Shown piece by piece: positions 1 through 12,116 of a stretch of 64,000 nucleotides of DNA; position 1 is the stretch's first letter, and each line of letters starts with the position of its first letter. Made by a program: the position numbers and the translations under genes. This DNA comes from Costus lasius (Eukaryota > Streptophyta > Magnoliopsida > Zingiberales > Costaceae): assembly GCA_027563935.2 (NCBI GenBank), contig CM050453.2, forward strand, positions 90,184,665-90,248,664, written 5' to 3'. The notes below the pieces were generated by a model, which was not told the DNA's origin, did not search any database, and saw only the letters and a program-made list of their open reading frames with translations.

Positions 1-255
1 AAGCAGGAGAGAATGAGTAGCGTCCGTACGCCTTCGCAGACCTAAAGCCCATCATGCAACGCGAGTAATGGCTTTTGACCCATGCCTAGATTTTATGTTG
101 GATCTGATTCGGTCCGCGTCATCAGTCGGGACAGACAAAAATGGTTAACTGCTGAGTGTAGCTATATGATGAGATGACAATTATAATAGCTGTGCGGTAA
201 TTGTCAAAGGTGTGCTTCTTAGAAAATTAACTAGAGTCAAGCTAATATTAGCCAA
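1..255. other. unassigned DNA at window start
   Basis: No ORF, RNA gene or repeat is recognised here. The first 150 bases are less AT-rich than what follows and may belong to a feature that starts outside the window. Confidence 0.3.
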
Positions 256-885
256 TCTTAGATCATTGAAAACTCTTTGACACTGTCCTAACCATTCCCT
301 TTATTGGTCTTTCGTTAGCAAGTTTGTATGTGGGATGGTTCTGTAGAGTTATCCCTCAATAAATCTTTGATAATAGTTCATGAATTTGAGGAATAACTTA
401 TTTGGCACTATGGATTTTGTCATTATCCTTGTGATCTAGTTCTTCATTTTTGTGAAGGAAAAAATTATAACTTTTCTTCATGATATAGGGCATGGTTTCC
501 TCTAAAATTTTAAAGATAGTTAGATGATATTATATATAAAATTCTAAAAAAATAAATTAAACTCCATTGTCGTCTAGTCCAGTTAAAATACCTAGCTTTC
601 ATTTAGGCGACCCGTGCTCAAATCCCGACAATGAAAATAAAAATTTAATGGTGCATGCCATGCCAATGTTCTAAATATGGTTATTAATATTTTATTATTC
701 TAGATAAAATATTGTAGAGCTATTATGATATAGAACGTTAATACGTTTAGAAATAGAATTAACTATCAATATTTTTTTGGTAAAAACTTGATTGGAAGCT
801 TTATATTATGATATAAGTCTTTTGAATCTTGCTTTAAAGATTTTTTGACCCAATCACTTATATTATAACAAGATTACAAATATTC
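256..885. repeat. dispersed repeat R1, copy A (decayed)
   Basis: This stretch aligns with 27504-28141 over its whole length, including the block starting TCTTAGATCATTGAAAA, an internal tRNA-Glu and the tail ending near CCCAATCACTTAT. Copy A is the more degraded: both its tRNA and the possible reading frame on the minus strand are broken. No terminal repeats or target duplication are visible, so it is better explained as a duplicated chromosomal segment than as a known transposon class. That origin is an inference. Confidence 0.75.
563..636 (+). pseudogene. tRNA-Glu (UUC) pseudogene
   Basis: The sequence aligns base for base with the tRNA at 27842-27915. The anticodon arm survives (CCTAG, loop CTTTCAT, TTAGG) with anticodon TTC. 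The T-arm (GTGCTCAAAT) and the 3' half of the acceptor stem carry substitutions that break pairing, so it is called a pseudogene. It lies inside repeat R1. Confidence 0.65.
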
Positions 886-2489
886 TCAACAGTATGACTT
901 TTAAAGACAAAATTAAAAACATAATCTAAAGTTAAACTAACAATTTTATTGAATTGAACTTTTACATTTACACCATTTTCTACTCAGGGTTTGGTCTCTT
1001 TCTTGCTTGGCTTATGTTTGTTCTTGAATGTATCCTTATAAGATCATTATAACATTAATAGTTGCACCACTATCAAGCCACTATGCATAAGGTGAGATAC
1101 TAGTTATATTTGATCCTTGACAAACATGAGTAAGAGAGTGATTTTGACCTTCTTGCTTTTCTAATTATGCTCACATGGCTTATCTTCTTACACAAGAAGC
1201 ATTTGGAATCCCTTTTATGACAGTAGATCAACTACTCACATTCTTAATTTGATATCTATATTGCCTAATATCTTGAACATAATTTTGACTGTACTGGGGT
1301 ATTACATTCACCTTTATAAATAATCTTCTTCCCCTTAAAAATATTTCTTAATTGAAAAGGGCCTAGAATGATAAACAAGAATAGCAATCACATATACTCG
1401 CTTTGGGGCTTGCCTTCCTCACTTGGGCATGAGGTCATTGATTACATGAAATCATATAGCAATTTTCTTATTAATTTGCTCCAAATTATAGCCATTTGTT
1501 AATTTTACTTTATTTTTGACTTAATATCTTTGTTTACGTAGAATATACCATTTCCTTCTTTTTTGAATTTTCACATAAAATCATAAAAAATCAATGGAAT
1601 TCGTGAAGAATTAAAACTCTATTCAATAAAAATACATTGAATGACAATTTTGGGGCAAAAAGTAAAGTTTCACCGGATCATAATATGTGACCATCATCAC
1701 TAACCCTGATTACAGTTTTGAACAAAGCAAGCAACAACAAAACTTATATTAATAAATAGCTTCTTTTGGGCATGCTAATTTTAAATATAATTGGATGAAA
1801 TGATTTATTATCATAAATTTTTAAATATATTATAATATACTATGGATGCACTACTTGGTAGCATATATTTATAACAACTTATAATATATCACTAATATCA
1901 TAAGTGGAAAGCAATAAAATTGACATTGTCATTTCAAAGATTGGTATAATATTAATTGAAAATTTAATATTAGAGTGGACCAATTTAAGCCTCAATAATT
2001 ATGTCAATAAATTGATATATATTTCATGCATAAATTTGCATCGAAGCCTATATTTGTGATTTTGAAAAGACAAGAATCAAGAAATTGCCAAAAAAAAAAA
2101 ATTAATAAGCATAATTAACAAGCGAAATTTTAGTATTTAAGGTTTTTCCGAAGTCATTGTATTATTTTTGTATGCCTTTGCTCCCCTTTTTTAAATTAAA
2201 ATATCAAGCATAAAAAATTACTGAGGTGTGAATTTATGATTGATTGAATCTTTATCCATAGTAAATTTTAAAATATGAATGAAATATATTAAATTTTAAC
2301 ATGCATGGCACAGTAGACGGTTATAGGAAGATAGTTTGAATTTTTCTAATGAGATCCAATTTCAATTCAAGGGTATTGCACCTGATTCTAGTATATATCT
2401 CATTTTATTTATGCATGTTTCTAAACTTGTCAACAAAGGGTGTGAATATTATTCAATTCATGTAAAAAAATGTCACCTGATTTAAAAAT
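886..2489. other. AT-rich intergenic DNA, nothing recognised
   Basis: There are long A/T runs and no ORF of note. No domain, tRNA fold or paired terminal repeat was found. The last part may contain unrecognisable upstream sequence of the chromovirus remnant that follows. Confidence 0.4.
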
Positions 2490-4290
2490 GACACCCAATA
2501 TTAAAGAATTTTCAAATGTATTAACAAATGACTTGCCTAGTTAATCACCTAATAGAGAAGTTGATTTTAATATTGATCTCATTCCTAACATTATGCCAAT
2601 ATCTAAGACTCCATACAGCATGACACTGATAAAGTTAGTAGAGTTTTAAAAGCAATTACAAGGGTTATTAGATAAAGGGTTCATCAAACCTAGGGCCTGT
2701 TTGGCCCCGCTTTGAAGCTGATTTTAATCAGCTTTTAAGTAGAAAGCAGTTAGAAAAACTATTTGGTAATGAAAAGTAGAAGCAGAAAAAAGCAGTAAAA
2801 AGCAGAAGTTATGAAAGCTACAATTTGATGCTTTTACAGTTTCTGCTTCTCTAAAAAGCAATTTACATAATTTTATTTAAAATTTTAGGTACTATTATTT
2901 TAAATAATTTAAAATTTTCACATTAAAGGAAAATAAAATATAATATTATTTTAAATAATTAAAAATAATATATTTATTTATTATTTTAAATAATTTAAAA
3001 TAATATATTTATTTATTATTTTAAATTTTGACAGTAGTTAAAAAGTTATTAACTAAACATCTTATAAATTTTAACAGTACAACACAGTACAGTACAACAC
3101 AGTTTAGCACAGTTATAAAGTTATTAACAGTGGGGCCAAATAGACCCCTAGTGTCTCACTTTGGGGGTGCACTAGTATTATTTGTTAAGAAGAAAGATAG
3201 TACATTAAGACTTTTTATTGATTACAAACAATTGAATTAGGCAACAATCAAGAACAAGTATCCCTTACAAAGAATTGATAATTTGTTTGATCAATTATAG
3301 GAGGCACAAATATTTTTAAAAATTGATTTGAGATCTAACTATTATCAATTGAAGATCAAGAATAAGGACATATCAAAAATAGCATTCATAACCAAATATG
3401 ACCATTATGAATTCTTAGTTATTCCTTTTAGGTTAACAAATGCTCCTATAGTATTCATAGATCTAATGAATCAGGTATTTCACTCTCTTTTAGATAAATG
3501 CGTGATTATATTCACCAATGATATATTGGTGTACTCAAAAAGTGATCAAGAGCATGAAGAGCATTTAAGATGTGTATTAGAAATATTGAGGGAGAAGAAG
3601 TTGTTTGCCAAATTAAGTAAATGTGAATTTTAGTTAAAGATAATCAATTTTCTAGGTTATGTCATTTCAAGAGAAGGGATATCAGTTGATCATAAAAAGA
3701 TAGAAGTAGTGGTCAAGTGAAAAAGACCAACCAATGTAGCAGAGATGAGAAGTTTCTTGGGTATGATAGGTTATTATAGAAGATTTTTCATAAATTGCAA
3801 GCCCTCTCACTAAATTGATTAGAAAGCATGTAAAGTTTGGAGTGATGAATGTGAAGAAAGTTTCTAAGAGTTAAAAAGAAGGCTAACTAGTGCACCAATC
3901 CTTACCATTCCTAAAGGTAATGATAGATTTGCAGTTTATACTGATGCTTCAGGAAAAAGGGTTTGGTTATGTATTGATGAAGAATGACCAAGTAGTTGCT
4001 TATACTTTTAGACAATTGAAAATTTATGAGCAAAATTATCCAACACATGACTCAGAGTTAGCTGCTATCATTTTTGTATTAAAAATATAGAGACATTATT
4101 TGTATGACCAGATATTTGAAATCTACATTGATCATAAAAGCTTGAAATATATCTTCATTCAAAAAGAATTGAGAGGCAAAGGAGATGGATAGAGTTATTG
4201 AAGGACTATGATTGTACCATTCATTACTAATATGGTAAAGTTAATGTGGTAGCTGATGCTCTTAGTAGAAAGTCTTCAAACATAGTGACA
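2490..4290 (+). pseudogene. chromovirus reverse transcriptase-RNase H remnant
   Basis: The RT-RNase H part of a Ty3 polyprotein, which would copy element RNA into DNA. Visible RT blocks are VLFVKKKD (about 3170-3200), LFIDYKQLN (about 3210-3237), [12 protein letters not shown] (about 3325-3360) and PFRLTNAP (about 3426-3450). The catalytic box reads FTNDILVYS near 3510-3540: the first of the two catalytic Asp is replaced, so the enzyme would be dead. RNase H blocks include QLKIYEQNYPTHDSELAA near 4012-4065. There are several in-frame stops and at least one frame change, at the RT/RNase H junction. A 453-bp TIR element interrupts the RT near its start. Confidence 0.85.
2694..3146. mobile_element. 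MITE-like TIR element inside RT
   Basis: The ends are inverted: GGCCTGTTTGGCCCC on the left, and GGTCTATTTGGCCCC when the right end is reverse-complemented (13 of 15 identical). Five bases, CCTAG, are duplicated at 2689-2693 and 3147-3151. Removing the element and one CCTAG puts the flanking RT codons back in register, which independently supports these ends. The interior is AT-rich with no coding capacity. A 5-bp duplication is not typical of PIF/Harbinger (3 bp) or hAT (8 bp), so I leave the superfamily open. Confidence 0.8.
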
Positions 4291-4559
4291 ACCTTGATGG
4301 TAAAAGCAGTGACAATTATTTGAAGAATTTTGTGATTTGAATATCAAGATAATCACACAAGGGCCAAGAGTGTTAATTGCCTCTCTCAAAGTTTAATGTG
4401 ATTTTCTTCAATAGATAAAAGAAAAACAATTTCAAGATGTACAATTAAAGAGCTTTAGGGAGAATGTTAGTAAGATTGGGGGCAAGATTTCTAGATCAGG
4501 AATGATGGCATATTAATATGTAGGGATAAGATTTGTATCCCAAGTGGTTCAGAAATTAA

Positions 4560-5484
4560 AGATAAGATTTTGCAAGAGGGACACAAGTCCCAAGTACTCC
4601 ATACACCATAGCAGCACTAAGATTATAATGATATAAAGAATTACTATTGGTGGGATGGTATAAAGGAAGATATTACAAATTATGTTTCTAAATGTTTTAC
4701 ATGTCAATTGATTAAAGCCAAACATCAAAAGCTAGGAGGACTACTACAACTTTTAGTGGGAAAGTATTGTTGTGGATTTTGTTATTGGTTTTCCACTAAC
4801 ATCTAGGAAACATGATGTCATTTAGGTGATTGTTGATAGGCTGACAAAATATGCATATTTCTTGCCTATTAGAATGACATACTCCCTTGATAAACTCACA
4901 AGTTTATACATTGATGAAATAATAAGACTTCATGGTGTTCCAATTGAGATTATATATGATAGACATCCAAGATTTCTTTTTAGATTTTATAAAAGATTAC
5001 AAAAATCTTTGGGGACCAACCTAAAGTTCAGTACAACTTATCATTCTCAAACTAATGGACAATCAGAAAAAACCATATAAACACTTGAAGACTTGATTAG
5101 AGAGTATGTTATGGAGTGGAAAGGTGAATGAGATGATGATCTCTCTCTCATTGAATTCACCTATAATAATAGTTTTCGTTCAAGCATTCAAATGACACCT
5201 TATGAAGCCTTATATGGAAGGAAGTGTAGAACATCTTTATGCTGGGAAGAGGTTGGTGATAGAAAGATCTTAAAACTAGATAAAGTGCAAGAAACAATAG
5301 ATACGATACATGTGATAAAAGATAAATTAAAAGTTGCTCAAAGTCGTCAAAAGAGTTATGCTGATCATAGAAGGAAAGACACAAATTTCAAGTAGGAGAC
5401 CATGTTTTCTTAAAGATTTCTCCTTTTAAAGGTGTAATAAGATTTGAAAAGAAAGATAAATTAAGTCCAAAATTCATTGGTCCT
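4560..5484 (+). pseudogene. chromovirus integrase remnant
   Basis: Integrase would insert the element cDNA into the genome. The zinc-binding region is degraded but the CFTCQ block (about 4693-4707) is visible. The catalytic core shows VDRLTKYAYFLP (about 4832-4867), the second acidic block YDRHPRF (about 4957-4977) and the Glu-bearing block QTNGQSEKTI (about 5050-5079). The downstream block MTPYEALYGRKCRTSL begins at 5192. Stops occur after QSEKTI and at 5393, so it cannot be expressed whole. The reading continues across the TIR element at 5488-6059 into the C-terminal part. Confidence 0.85.
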
Positions 5485-5487
5485 TTT

Positions 5488-6059
5488 GGCCGTGTTTACT
5501 TGGACGGATGGAAAGTACAAAGGAAAGGAAAGAAGGAAAGAATGAAAAAAATAGATGGATGGAATGTGTTATAGATTTTTTTTCCTTGTGTTTACTTGGA
5601 TGGAAAGAAAGTTTGAAGGATTGATATATACACCCCAATTTTTACTTTTTTTATTCATATTATATATATATATATATATAAATATATAATATCATAAAAT
5701 TATTAAATATTAAATATTAAATACGAGCGACGACGGCGAGGGCAAGCAGCAGCTGCATGAACGAGCAATGGCGGCGAGCTCGAGCAGCAACGACAAGGAT
5801 GAGTAGTCGAGAAAAGCTCGTATTGAGCGAGAATAAGTAACGGTGCGATGAAAAGTTAGGTGTGAAGTTAGTAAAGTTAAGTCATAGTTTCAGCTTTCCG
5901 TCCGATTTGGACGGAAAGCAAATGGAGGGATTAATGACTAGCTTTCCCTCTTACTTTCCCTTCTAAACTATCCATCCGCCCAAGTAAACAAGCCTATACT
6001 CCTTTCCTTCCTACTTTCTTTTCTTTCCTTCTAATTTTCCCCCCAAGTAAACAAGGCCA
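5488..6059. mobile_element. PIF/Harbinger-like MITE with GC-rich interior
   Basis: The left end GGCCGTGTTTACTTGG and the reverse-complemented right end GGCCTTGTTTACTTGG match at 15 of 16 positions. The flanks show a TTT duplication (5485-5487 and 6060-6062), and the integrase reading frame resumes right after it. A 3-bp duplication with a GGCC-TGTTT end suggests PIF/Harbinger. The interior holds an (AT)n run near 5661-5682 and a GC-rich segment (about 5722-5800) unlike the rest, possibly captured host sequence. The exact right end is uncertain by one base. Confidence 0.75.
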
Positions 6060-6410
6060 TTTGAGATTCTTGAAAAGATTAGTTCTGTTGCTTATAGAAT
6101 TGCTTTGCCACCATTTGTAGCCAATGTTCACAATGTGTTTCATGTTTCAATGCTAAGAAAGTATCATCATAATCCATCCCATATACTTGATTATGAGCAT
6201 ATTCAGATTAATCAAGTTTTATCCTACCTTGAAAGGCCCACAAAGATTATAAATAGAAAAGAGAAGATCTTAAGGAATCGAGTCATACCATTAGTGAAAG
6301 TTATTTAGCAACATCATTCTATTGAGGAACCAACATGGGAATTAGAGAAAGAAATGAGAAGAGTTCATCCACATCTTTTTGCTACTCAAGGTATGACAAC
6401 TTTAGGGGAC
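6060..6410 (+). pseudogene. chromovirus integrase C-terminus with chromodomain-like end
   Basis: This continues the integrase after the MITE. The block NVFHVSMLRKYHHNPSHIL (about 6132-6190) is the conserved Ty3 integrase C-terminal motif. The tail EEPTWELEKEMRR (about 6324-6364) is the chromodomain-like motif of plant chromoviruses, which directs integration toward particular chromatin. A stop at 6306-6308 separates the two blocks. The polypurine tract follows at 6424-6436. Confidence 0.8.
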
Positions 6411-6423
6411 TAAAGTTTTCTTT

Positions 6424-6436
6424 AAGGAAGGGGGAG
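6424..6436 (+). other. polypurine tract of the chromovirus
   Basis: Thirteen purines (AAGGAAGGGGGAG) lie immediately before the presumed 3' LTR. This is the expected plus-strand primer site for cDNA synthesis. Confidence 0.75.
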
Positions 6437-8755
6437 TATAATACCCTCAAAAAAATAGTTTTATTACAATTGGAGAAATAATTATGTATGAGAATAAAAT
6501 TAATATTAGTATGTCAAATCTTTATGAAATATGATATTATTATTGTAGTACTTTAAATATTTGTGGAACTTGATTAATATATGATGAAAAGATAAGAGGA
6601 GTTAGGTAAATGTGTTTGCAAAATTAGGTAACAATGACAAAAAAAATTAATAAGAGACATGAAAATTAGGGATAAACATTCTAGCCCACTATTGTTGACA
6701 ATGCCACCTCATACTACTTGTTTCACCGCATGCTTGCATCTCATGCTACTTGATTGACTTAAGATAAATATGAACAAAAGTGAACTTTGACATGCTTACT
6801 CATGCCTAACTTGAGGGAAAGAAAACTTATAGAGAGGGGAAAGAGGAAGAAGAGGGGAAAACACAAGTGAAGAGTAATTTTGGCTTTTTAGGCAAATACT
6901 TCTATCTTTCTTTGTAATAATTTGCCTATTGCTCTAAATTCATAAGAAATTCTACTCTATGCCATTGTGATATCAATTTGTTTCTGATTGTCTTGATTTT
7001 GTTGGATTTGGTTATTGGAAGAATGATTTATACTATGTTAAAACACTATGAATGCATATTGGAAGTAAACCTGACCTTTCCGTACTCAATTTATCATAAT
7101 TTTTTATTCCCTGATCCAAATCATATGAAATATAATTCATTGTAACGAAGACTCAAGTAGCTTTATTTATAGTTTAATATTCATATTTTTACATTGGTTA
7201 TATAATTTATTGATTTAGTTCAAATTGACCATGCAAATCTATTTTAACTATTTTTACCTTTATATAGTTTTCGATTCATATCCAAATTATGTGACCCTAA
7301 GTATACAAAATGATTATTTTCATATCAAGTAGACTTAATAACTTACAATTAGAGCCTTTATTTGCATAATTGAGATCAGAATAAATTTACAATCAAATTT
7401 GCACTTTAACCCTATAAATCTAGAAATCTGACTTTCATTATACTGACCTATTGTTACTTTATAGATCATAACTTATTGTATTAAGCTCCATTTTATATGA
7501 AACCAGTTGTTCTGAAAATACTAGATTCAAAATCTTTTGTTTTGGCATAAATATCATACAAAATGGTGTCAGATGAAGAAATTGAAGCCCATATTAATCA
7601 AGCTCAAAATATTTAAATTTCAGGTTACATGGTATAAAATGGTCTTCTTTTTGAATTCTATTAATATATATGTCTCTTACATTTGGAAGTGAGCATATCA
7701 TACTGTCTTATGTTTGAACTTCATGATTCACCTCCTCAAGGGTTTGATACATATCTCAATGAACTCATTTCATCATGAATGAAAGTATGTTTCATTTATT
7801 AATATATTGGAAGCTAGTGAGAATAACTTTATGAGCCAGAAAGGGAAAAGACTATGAGCCTAGAAATGAGAAAAAAGGGATAGTTATAGAACAAAGTGCC
7901 ATATTAAAAATAATGGGGGACTACCTCTTGAATCCATGGGAGCCACCTCTTGAATCTCACTTTCTCATTTGAGGAGCCATGATAGCTCCAGCTGACATAT
8001 GCTTGATTTCACCATGATGAGGGTGGATTATTGTTTAAACGATATGCCTCTTTTGGCTTGATCCATTTTATTTGTTATTTCTCATGATTTTATGTGTTAT
8101 TTCTCACTATGTAATTTGTTTAAATGATATGCCTTTGGTTTAATTCTTATTTATGTTCCTCATGCTTCTTGTTTAACTATCATGTAGCTATCAAATCTTA
8201 CTTATGGAACCATTTTAGAGATCTAATGCTTCAAAAGACATCTTATGATTTATTTGCATGAAAAATATGACATAAGTTATAAGCAACGTGGTATGGCCTA
8301 TCTCATGATTTAGTATCATTTAACATCTAATTTACTTATTGAGCAATCTTGCTCAATCCTTGCATTCTAACTATTTTATAGGTTAGCTTTGGGCTACAAG
8401 TTTTGTGAAAGATAAAAATGATGTTAATATTTGGAAGCTTTGTGTTTTGATCATGTGAAATGTAAAGACTAGTGTATAAAGTTATTTTGTGCTTGTAAGA
8501 TAATGTTGAATAAATTATGGCTTGTATATGATAATATAACATATGTTATGGTCTTACATTTTGAGCATTTATGGAATGTTTGAATGAGGTAAAAGATTGC
8601 CATATGAATTGTTGTTGCCTCTTAGGTGATGAAATAAAGTAAAATGTAATGTTTACGTTTAGCAGGTTATTGAGTATTGATTCTGATACATATACAAAAT
8701 TTTCTGTTATGAAAAATTTTCATAAATTGAATTATCATCATCTAGAGGTGTGACA
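6437..8755 (+). repeat. 3' LTR of the chromovirus (right end tentative)
   Basis: The left end is fixed by the polypurine tract and by TATAATACCC. The right end is placed at GGTGTGACA (8747-8755) because this gives a CA end of the kind this lineage uses. No second LTR copy is present to confirm it. The region has no coding capacity. Confidence 0.55.
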
Positions 8756-8763
8756 AATGTGCC

Positions 8764-8920
8764 TCTAATACCTTGTTTACTAGGAGGGAAAACATGGTGG
8801 AAAAGATGAAAAATAAAATTTTCCTTTGTTTACTAGGAAGGATGGAAAATGACATATGGAAAAGACGAAGGAAAATAGGGCGGAAACAGATCTGGACGCC
8901 TTGCGCTTTCCTCGCCTCAT
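8764..8920. mobile_element. partial MITE related to the 5488-6059 element
   Basis: CCTTGTTTACTAGGAGGG at about 8771 and a second TTTGTTTACTAGGAAGG about 60 bases later resemble the TIR and sub-terminal repeat of the element at 5488. No matching right end was found, so it is either truncated or its end has diverged. Confidence 0.45.
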
Positions 8921-9195
8921 CGACCTTGCCTCATGTCATGTCACGGACCTCGCCAGCTCACCTTGCCGACCTCACCAGCTCGCCTTGCTGACCTCGCCAG
9001 CATCTGCGAGTGGGCGAGAGCTCGCGGATGCCGCCCTCGCTTCACAGACCTCGCTAGATCATGGATGCCACTCTTGCTAGCTCACCTTGTTGACCTCTCG
9101 ACCTCGCGGATGTGGACCTTGCGTCATTGACCTTGCCCGCTTCAGACTCCGACCTCGCCTCGTCGATCTCTCGACCTCGCCTCAGATCTTGCCTT
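8921..9195. repeat. GC-rich degenerate tandem repeat (GACCTCGCC-like)
   Basis: Variants of GACCTCGCC recur across this stretch in three frames. This creates overlapping short ORFs on one strand. None resembles a protein family, so this is read as low-complexity DNA, perhaps the interior of the adjoining MITE. Confidence 0.55.
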
Positions 9196-9251
9196 GTCAA
9201 TTATATTTTTCAATATCAAATCCTGTGGATGTCATGATAAATCTCAACCCA

Positions 9252-9264
9252 GCTATGATACCAA
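9252..9264 (-). other. possible initiator-Met primer-binding site of an LTR relic
   Basis: Read on the minus strand, TTGGTATCATAGC differs by one base from the initiator-Met primer site used by Copia-type elements. TTATTATAAAATAATCC follows on the plus strand and would be the LTR edge. No coding remnant supports it, so the call is tentative. Confidence 0.3.
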
Positions 9265-10199
9265 TTATTATAAAATAATCCTTATAATTGATAATTTATG
9301 ATGAACTTGCAACTTTAATAAATCAATATTAATATAACAAATTTTAATAAGAACACACAAAATACAAATTTACATGTTCGATGAAAGCCTATCTTCACAG
9401 GAGAGGAGAGGAAGGCGTAATCTTTACTAATCAATTCAAGAGTACATAGAGATACGAGAATCAAATCTTCTCAAAATATCTGTTATCTCTCAAACATAAC
9501 ACAAAATACCTCAAGTATATAGACTCTCCTTACCAACGCTCAAAAAGAGGCAGAACAAATATTTTGCCTTCAAATAACTTCTGCTTCAAAATAAATGTGG
9601 AAAGGAAGAGAAGAAGATTCAACTGCCACTGGCCAAAAATCATAAGAGAAAAACCTTAAATTTGTAAAATCTGCTTAACGGGTTTACAGGTTAGCGGGCA
9701 GGTCTCCTATTTTTAATGTGTTGCCCGTAATGGTGGATTTAGGACCCAAATGTATGTGGGGGTAAAAAAAAATTTAAAAGGGCAAATAGATAAAATGAAT
9801 ATGTTGAGTGTGGGGGTAATATATATTTTTTCTATCTCTATATCTAATTATAACTATATATAATTAATGATAAAATAAAAATGAGCGGGGCATTTGCCCG
9901 CATTTTCTTGAACGTGGCTACGCCACTTGCCCGCCACAAACAATCAATGGAATTTTCTCCGCCTGACGTGAAACACCAAGAAGATAATACTGTTCCCCTG
10001 TTCATGCTCACCAAAAGCATCCGCAGACATCGTTATTTCGATCGTCACGCTTTCGTTTCTCTTGTTTGAAGAAATTGCGCCAGACATTAATGGTGATGTT
10101 CATCGCCAAGGCAACCCGATGCCGCCATGAGAAGGACAATTTAAGCATCCCTCCCGACCAAAGCAGGCAACGAAACTAGAAGCACTAACCAGCATCGCC
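9265..10199. other. upstream region of the P450 pseudogene
   Basis: This is mostly AT-rich DNA with no ORF of interest. A GCGGGGCATTTGCCCGC inverted repeat lies near 9885-9901. No convincing TATA box could be placed at the expected distance from the P450 start. Confidence 0.35.
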
Positions 10200-12116
10200 A
10201 TGGCTTCTCCAGTCCCCCCATCTGATGTCGTCACGGGCTTTCCCATCTTCATCTTCTACACCCTCTGCGCAGCCTTGGCAGGGACACTCATCTATGTCGT
10301 CGGATCCATCATCTGCTCCTTCGCCTTCTATGTCAAGGAGCGCATCCATGCCTCCGGCAGACCTCCCGTAGCCGGCAGTTTCTTCCACCTCTTTCTCTAC
10401 TTGGATACCATCTTCGACTTCCAGACCGCCGTCGCTCGCCGGCACAAGACCTTCCGCTTTATCTTGCCCAACTTCCACAGCGAGATATACACCGCCGATC
10501 CCGCCAACATCGAGCACATACGCAAGTCCAACTTCTACAAACACCCCAAGGTCACTTGTATTCCTTCTTTTACTAACTCAAATCTGTAGCTAATCGATGA
10601 ATAAACCACGAGCACAGAGTAATCTACGGTTTGAGAGACTAACAATCTCCAGGGGGATTTCAACCATAACATCATGAGGGACCTATTCGGGGATGGGATC
10701 TTCGCAGTTGATGGCGACAAGTGGCGTCACCAGAGGAAGCTCGCAAGCTTCGAATTCTCCACCAGAGTCCTCCGTGAATTAGTGGCCGTGTGTTCAGAGA
10801 TAACGCTGGGAAAGTAGCGGGGAAGATCTCAGATGCGGCGGACACTGCGAAGCCAGTCGTCATCCAAGATATTCTAATGAAGTCAACCATGGATTCCATG
10901 TTTAAGATCGGGTTCGGCGTCGAGCTCGACATCCTCGCCAGTTCCGATGACCTAGCAATTCGTTTTAGGAAGGCCTTCGATGATGCCAATTCATTGGTGT
11001 GTCACCGATATCTCGGCCTGTTGTGGCCAATCAAGCGGCAACTCAACATTGGATCAGAGGCTGAGCTCAAGAGGAACATCAAAGTTATCGACAAGTTCGT
11101 GTTTCAGCTTATTCAACTCAAGAGGGAGCAGATGATGAAGGGGGAAGAACAGGTAAATTAGTCTCTCTGTTATGTACACTATCCTTTGAGAGTCACATTA
11201 TTAAAAAAAAATTGTGCAGAAAACAAAAGGGGACATACTGTCTAGATTTATACTAGCAAGTGAGGAGGAGGCAGCCAAGAAGCACAGTGACCGGTATCTA
11301 AGAGATATCATACTTAGTTTCCTAATAGCTGGGAAAGATACGACTGCCGCCCCCCTCTCCTGGTTTTTCTATTTGCTCTGCAAGCACCCACTTGTACAGG
11401 AAAAGATTGCTGCTGAGGTGAAGGAGGTGATGAAGATGGAAGGGTGTAGCATAGCGGAGTTTGCTACGGGCTTACCTGATGAAGCAATTGATAAGATGCA
11501 CTACCTCCATGCGGCGCTTACTGAGACCCTCAGGCTTTATCCAGCTGTTCCAGTGGTACGTATGCGTTATGGCCTGCACTTGTTCTTCTTCCTTGATGCT
11601 TGTTCAGACATAGTCCAAGTTCAGCTAAATGGTGAAGCTTTGGTAACAGGATGGCAAGTGTGCAGACGAGGATGATGTTCTACCAGATGGCTTCAAGGTG
11701 AACAAGGGAGATGGAGTGAGTTATCTCATCTACGCCATGGGGAGAATGACTTATCTTTGGGGAGAAGATGCTGAGGATTTCCGCCCCGAGAGGTGGCTCC
11801 AGAATGGGATTTTTAAGCCTGAAAGCCCGTTTAAATTTGTATCTTTCAATGTAAGCAGCGACGTCGCTTGAATTTGTCTTCATTCATACTGGAATTTTAA
11901 CTCCAAGAATTTTATGTATACCTTCCATAGGCTGGTCCTCGAATTTACTTGGGCAAGGAGTTCGCCTACCTACAGATGAAGATATTTGCTGCCACAATCC
12001 TTCATTTCTTCAAGCTCAAACTGAAGGATGAGGCAAAGATTGCTAGGTACAGGACCATGTTCACCCTGCAGATGGCCGAGGACCTTCCTCTGTTAGCATT
12101 CCCTCGAGGAGTTTAG
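10200..12116 (+). pseudogene. CYP704C-like cytochrome P450, five exons, inactivated
   Basis: An endoplasmic-reticulum haem monooxygenase of the plant CYP704 family, whose characterised members hydroxylate fatty acids. Exons are 10200-10550, 10653-11152, 11220-11555, 11650-11850 and 11931-12116; all four introns are GT-AG and fall between codons. The model gives about 524 residues, normal for the family. Residues 13-45 are a hydrophobic membrane anchor. Conserved parts are GDGIFAVDGDKWRHQRKLAS (C-helix), AGKDTTAAPLSWFF (I-helix), ETLR (ExxR) and FRPERW. Two lesions are visible: a one-base loss near 10786-10791 shifts the frame in exon 2, and the haem-binding loop reads AGPRIYLGKEF, with Tyr at the invariant Cys. 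Either alone would abolish activity. An AATAAA at 12262-12267 could be the poly(A) signal. The family call is firm; the subfamily is likely. Confidence 0.9.

Larger units (their letters stand above)
2490..8755 (+). mobile_element. Ty3 chromovirus (Tekay-like) remnant, 5' end missing
   Basis: Domain order on the plus strand is RT, RNase H, integrase, chromodomain-like tail, polypurine tract, LTR, which is the Ty3/gypsy order. No gag, protease or 5' LTR is visible, so the element is 5'-truncated. Two TIR elements (2694-3146, 5488-6059) sit inside it, so it is older than both. The polypurine tract is AAGGAAGGGGGAG at 6424-6436, and the 3' LTR begins with TATAATACCC, close to the TGTAATACCC start known for this lineage. 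Placement in Tekay rests on the C-terminal chromodomain-like motif and the LTR start and is likely, not certain. Confidence 0.8.

Noticed and set aside
8773..9278. Overlapping plus-strand ORFs in the GC-rich stretch
   Set aside because: All three frames are open because of the GACCTCGCC-type repeat. No frame has domain-like composition or a Kozak-type context that stands out.
10185..10989. Minus-strand ORFs opposite P450 exons
   Set aside because: They are antisense shadows of the GC-rich exons 1 and 2; the sense strand explains the conservation and splice sites.
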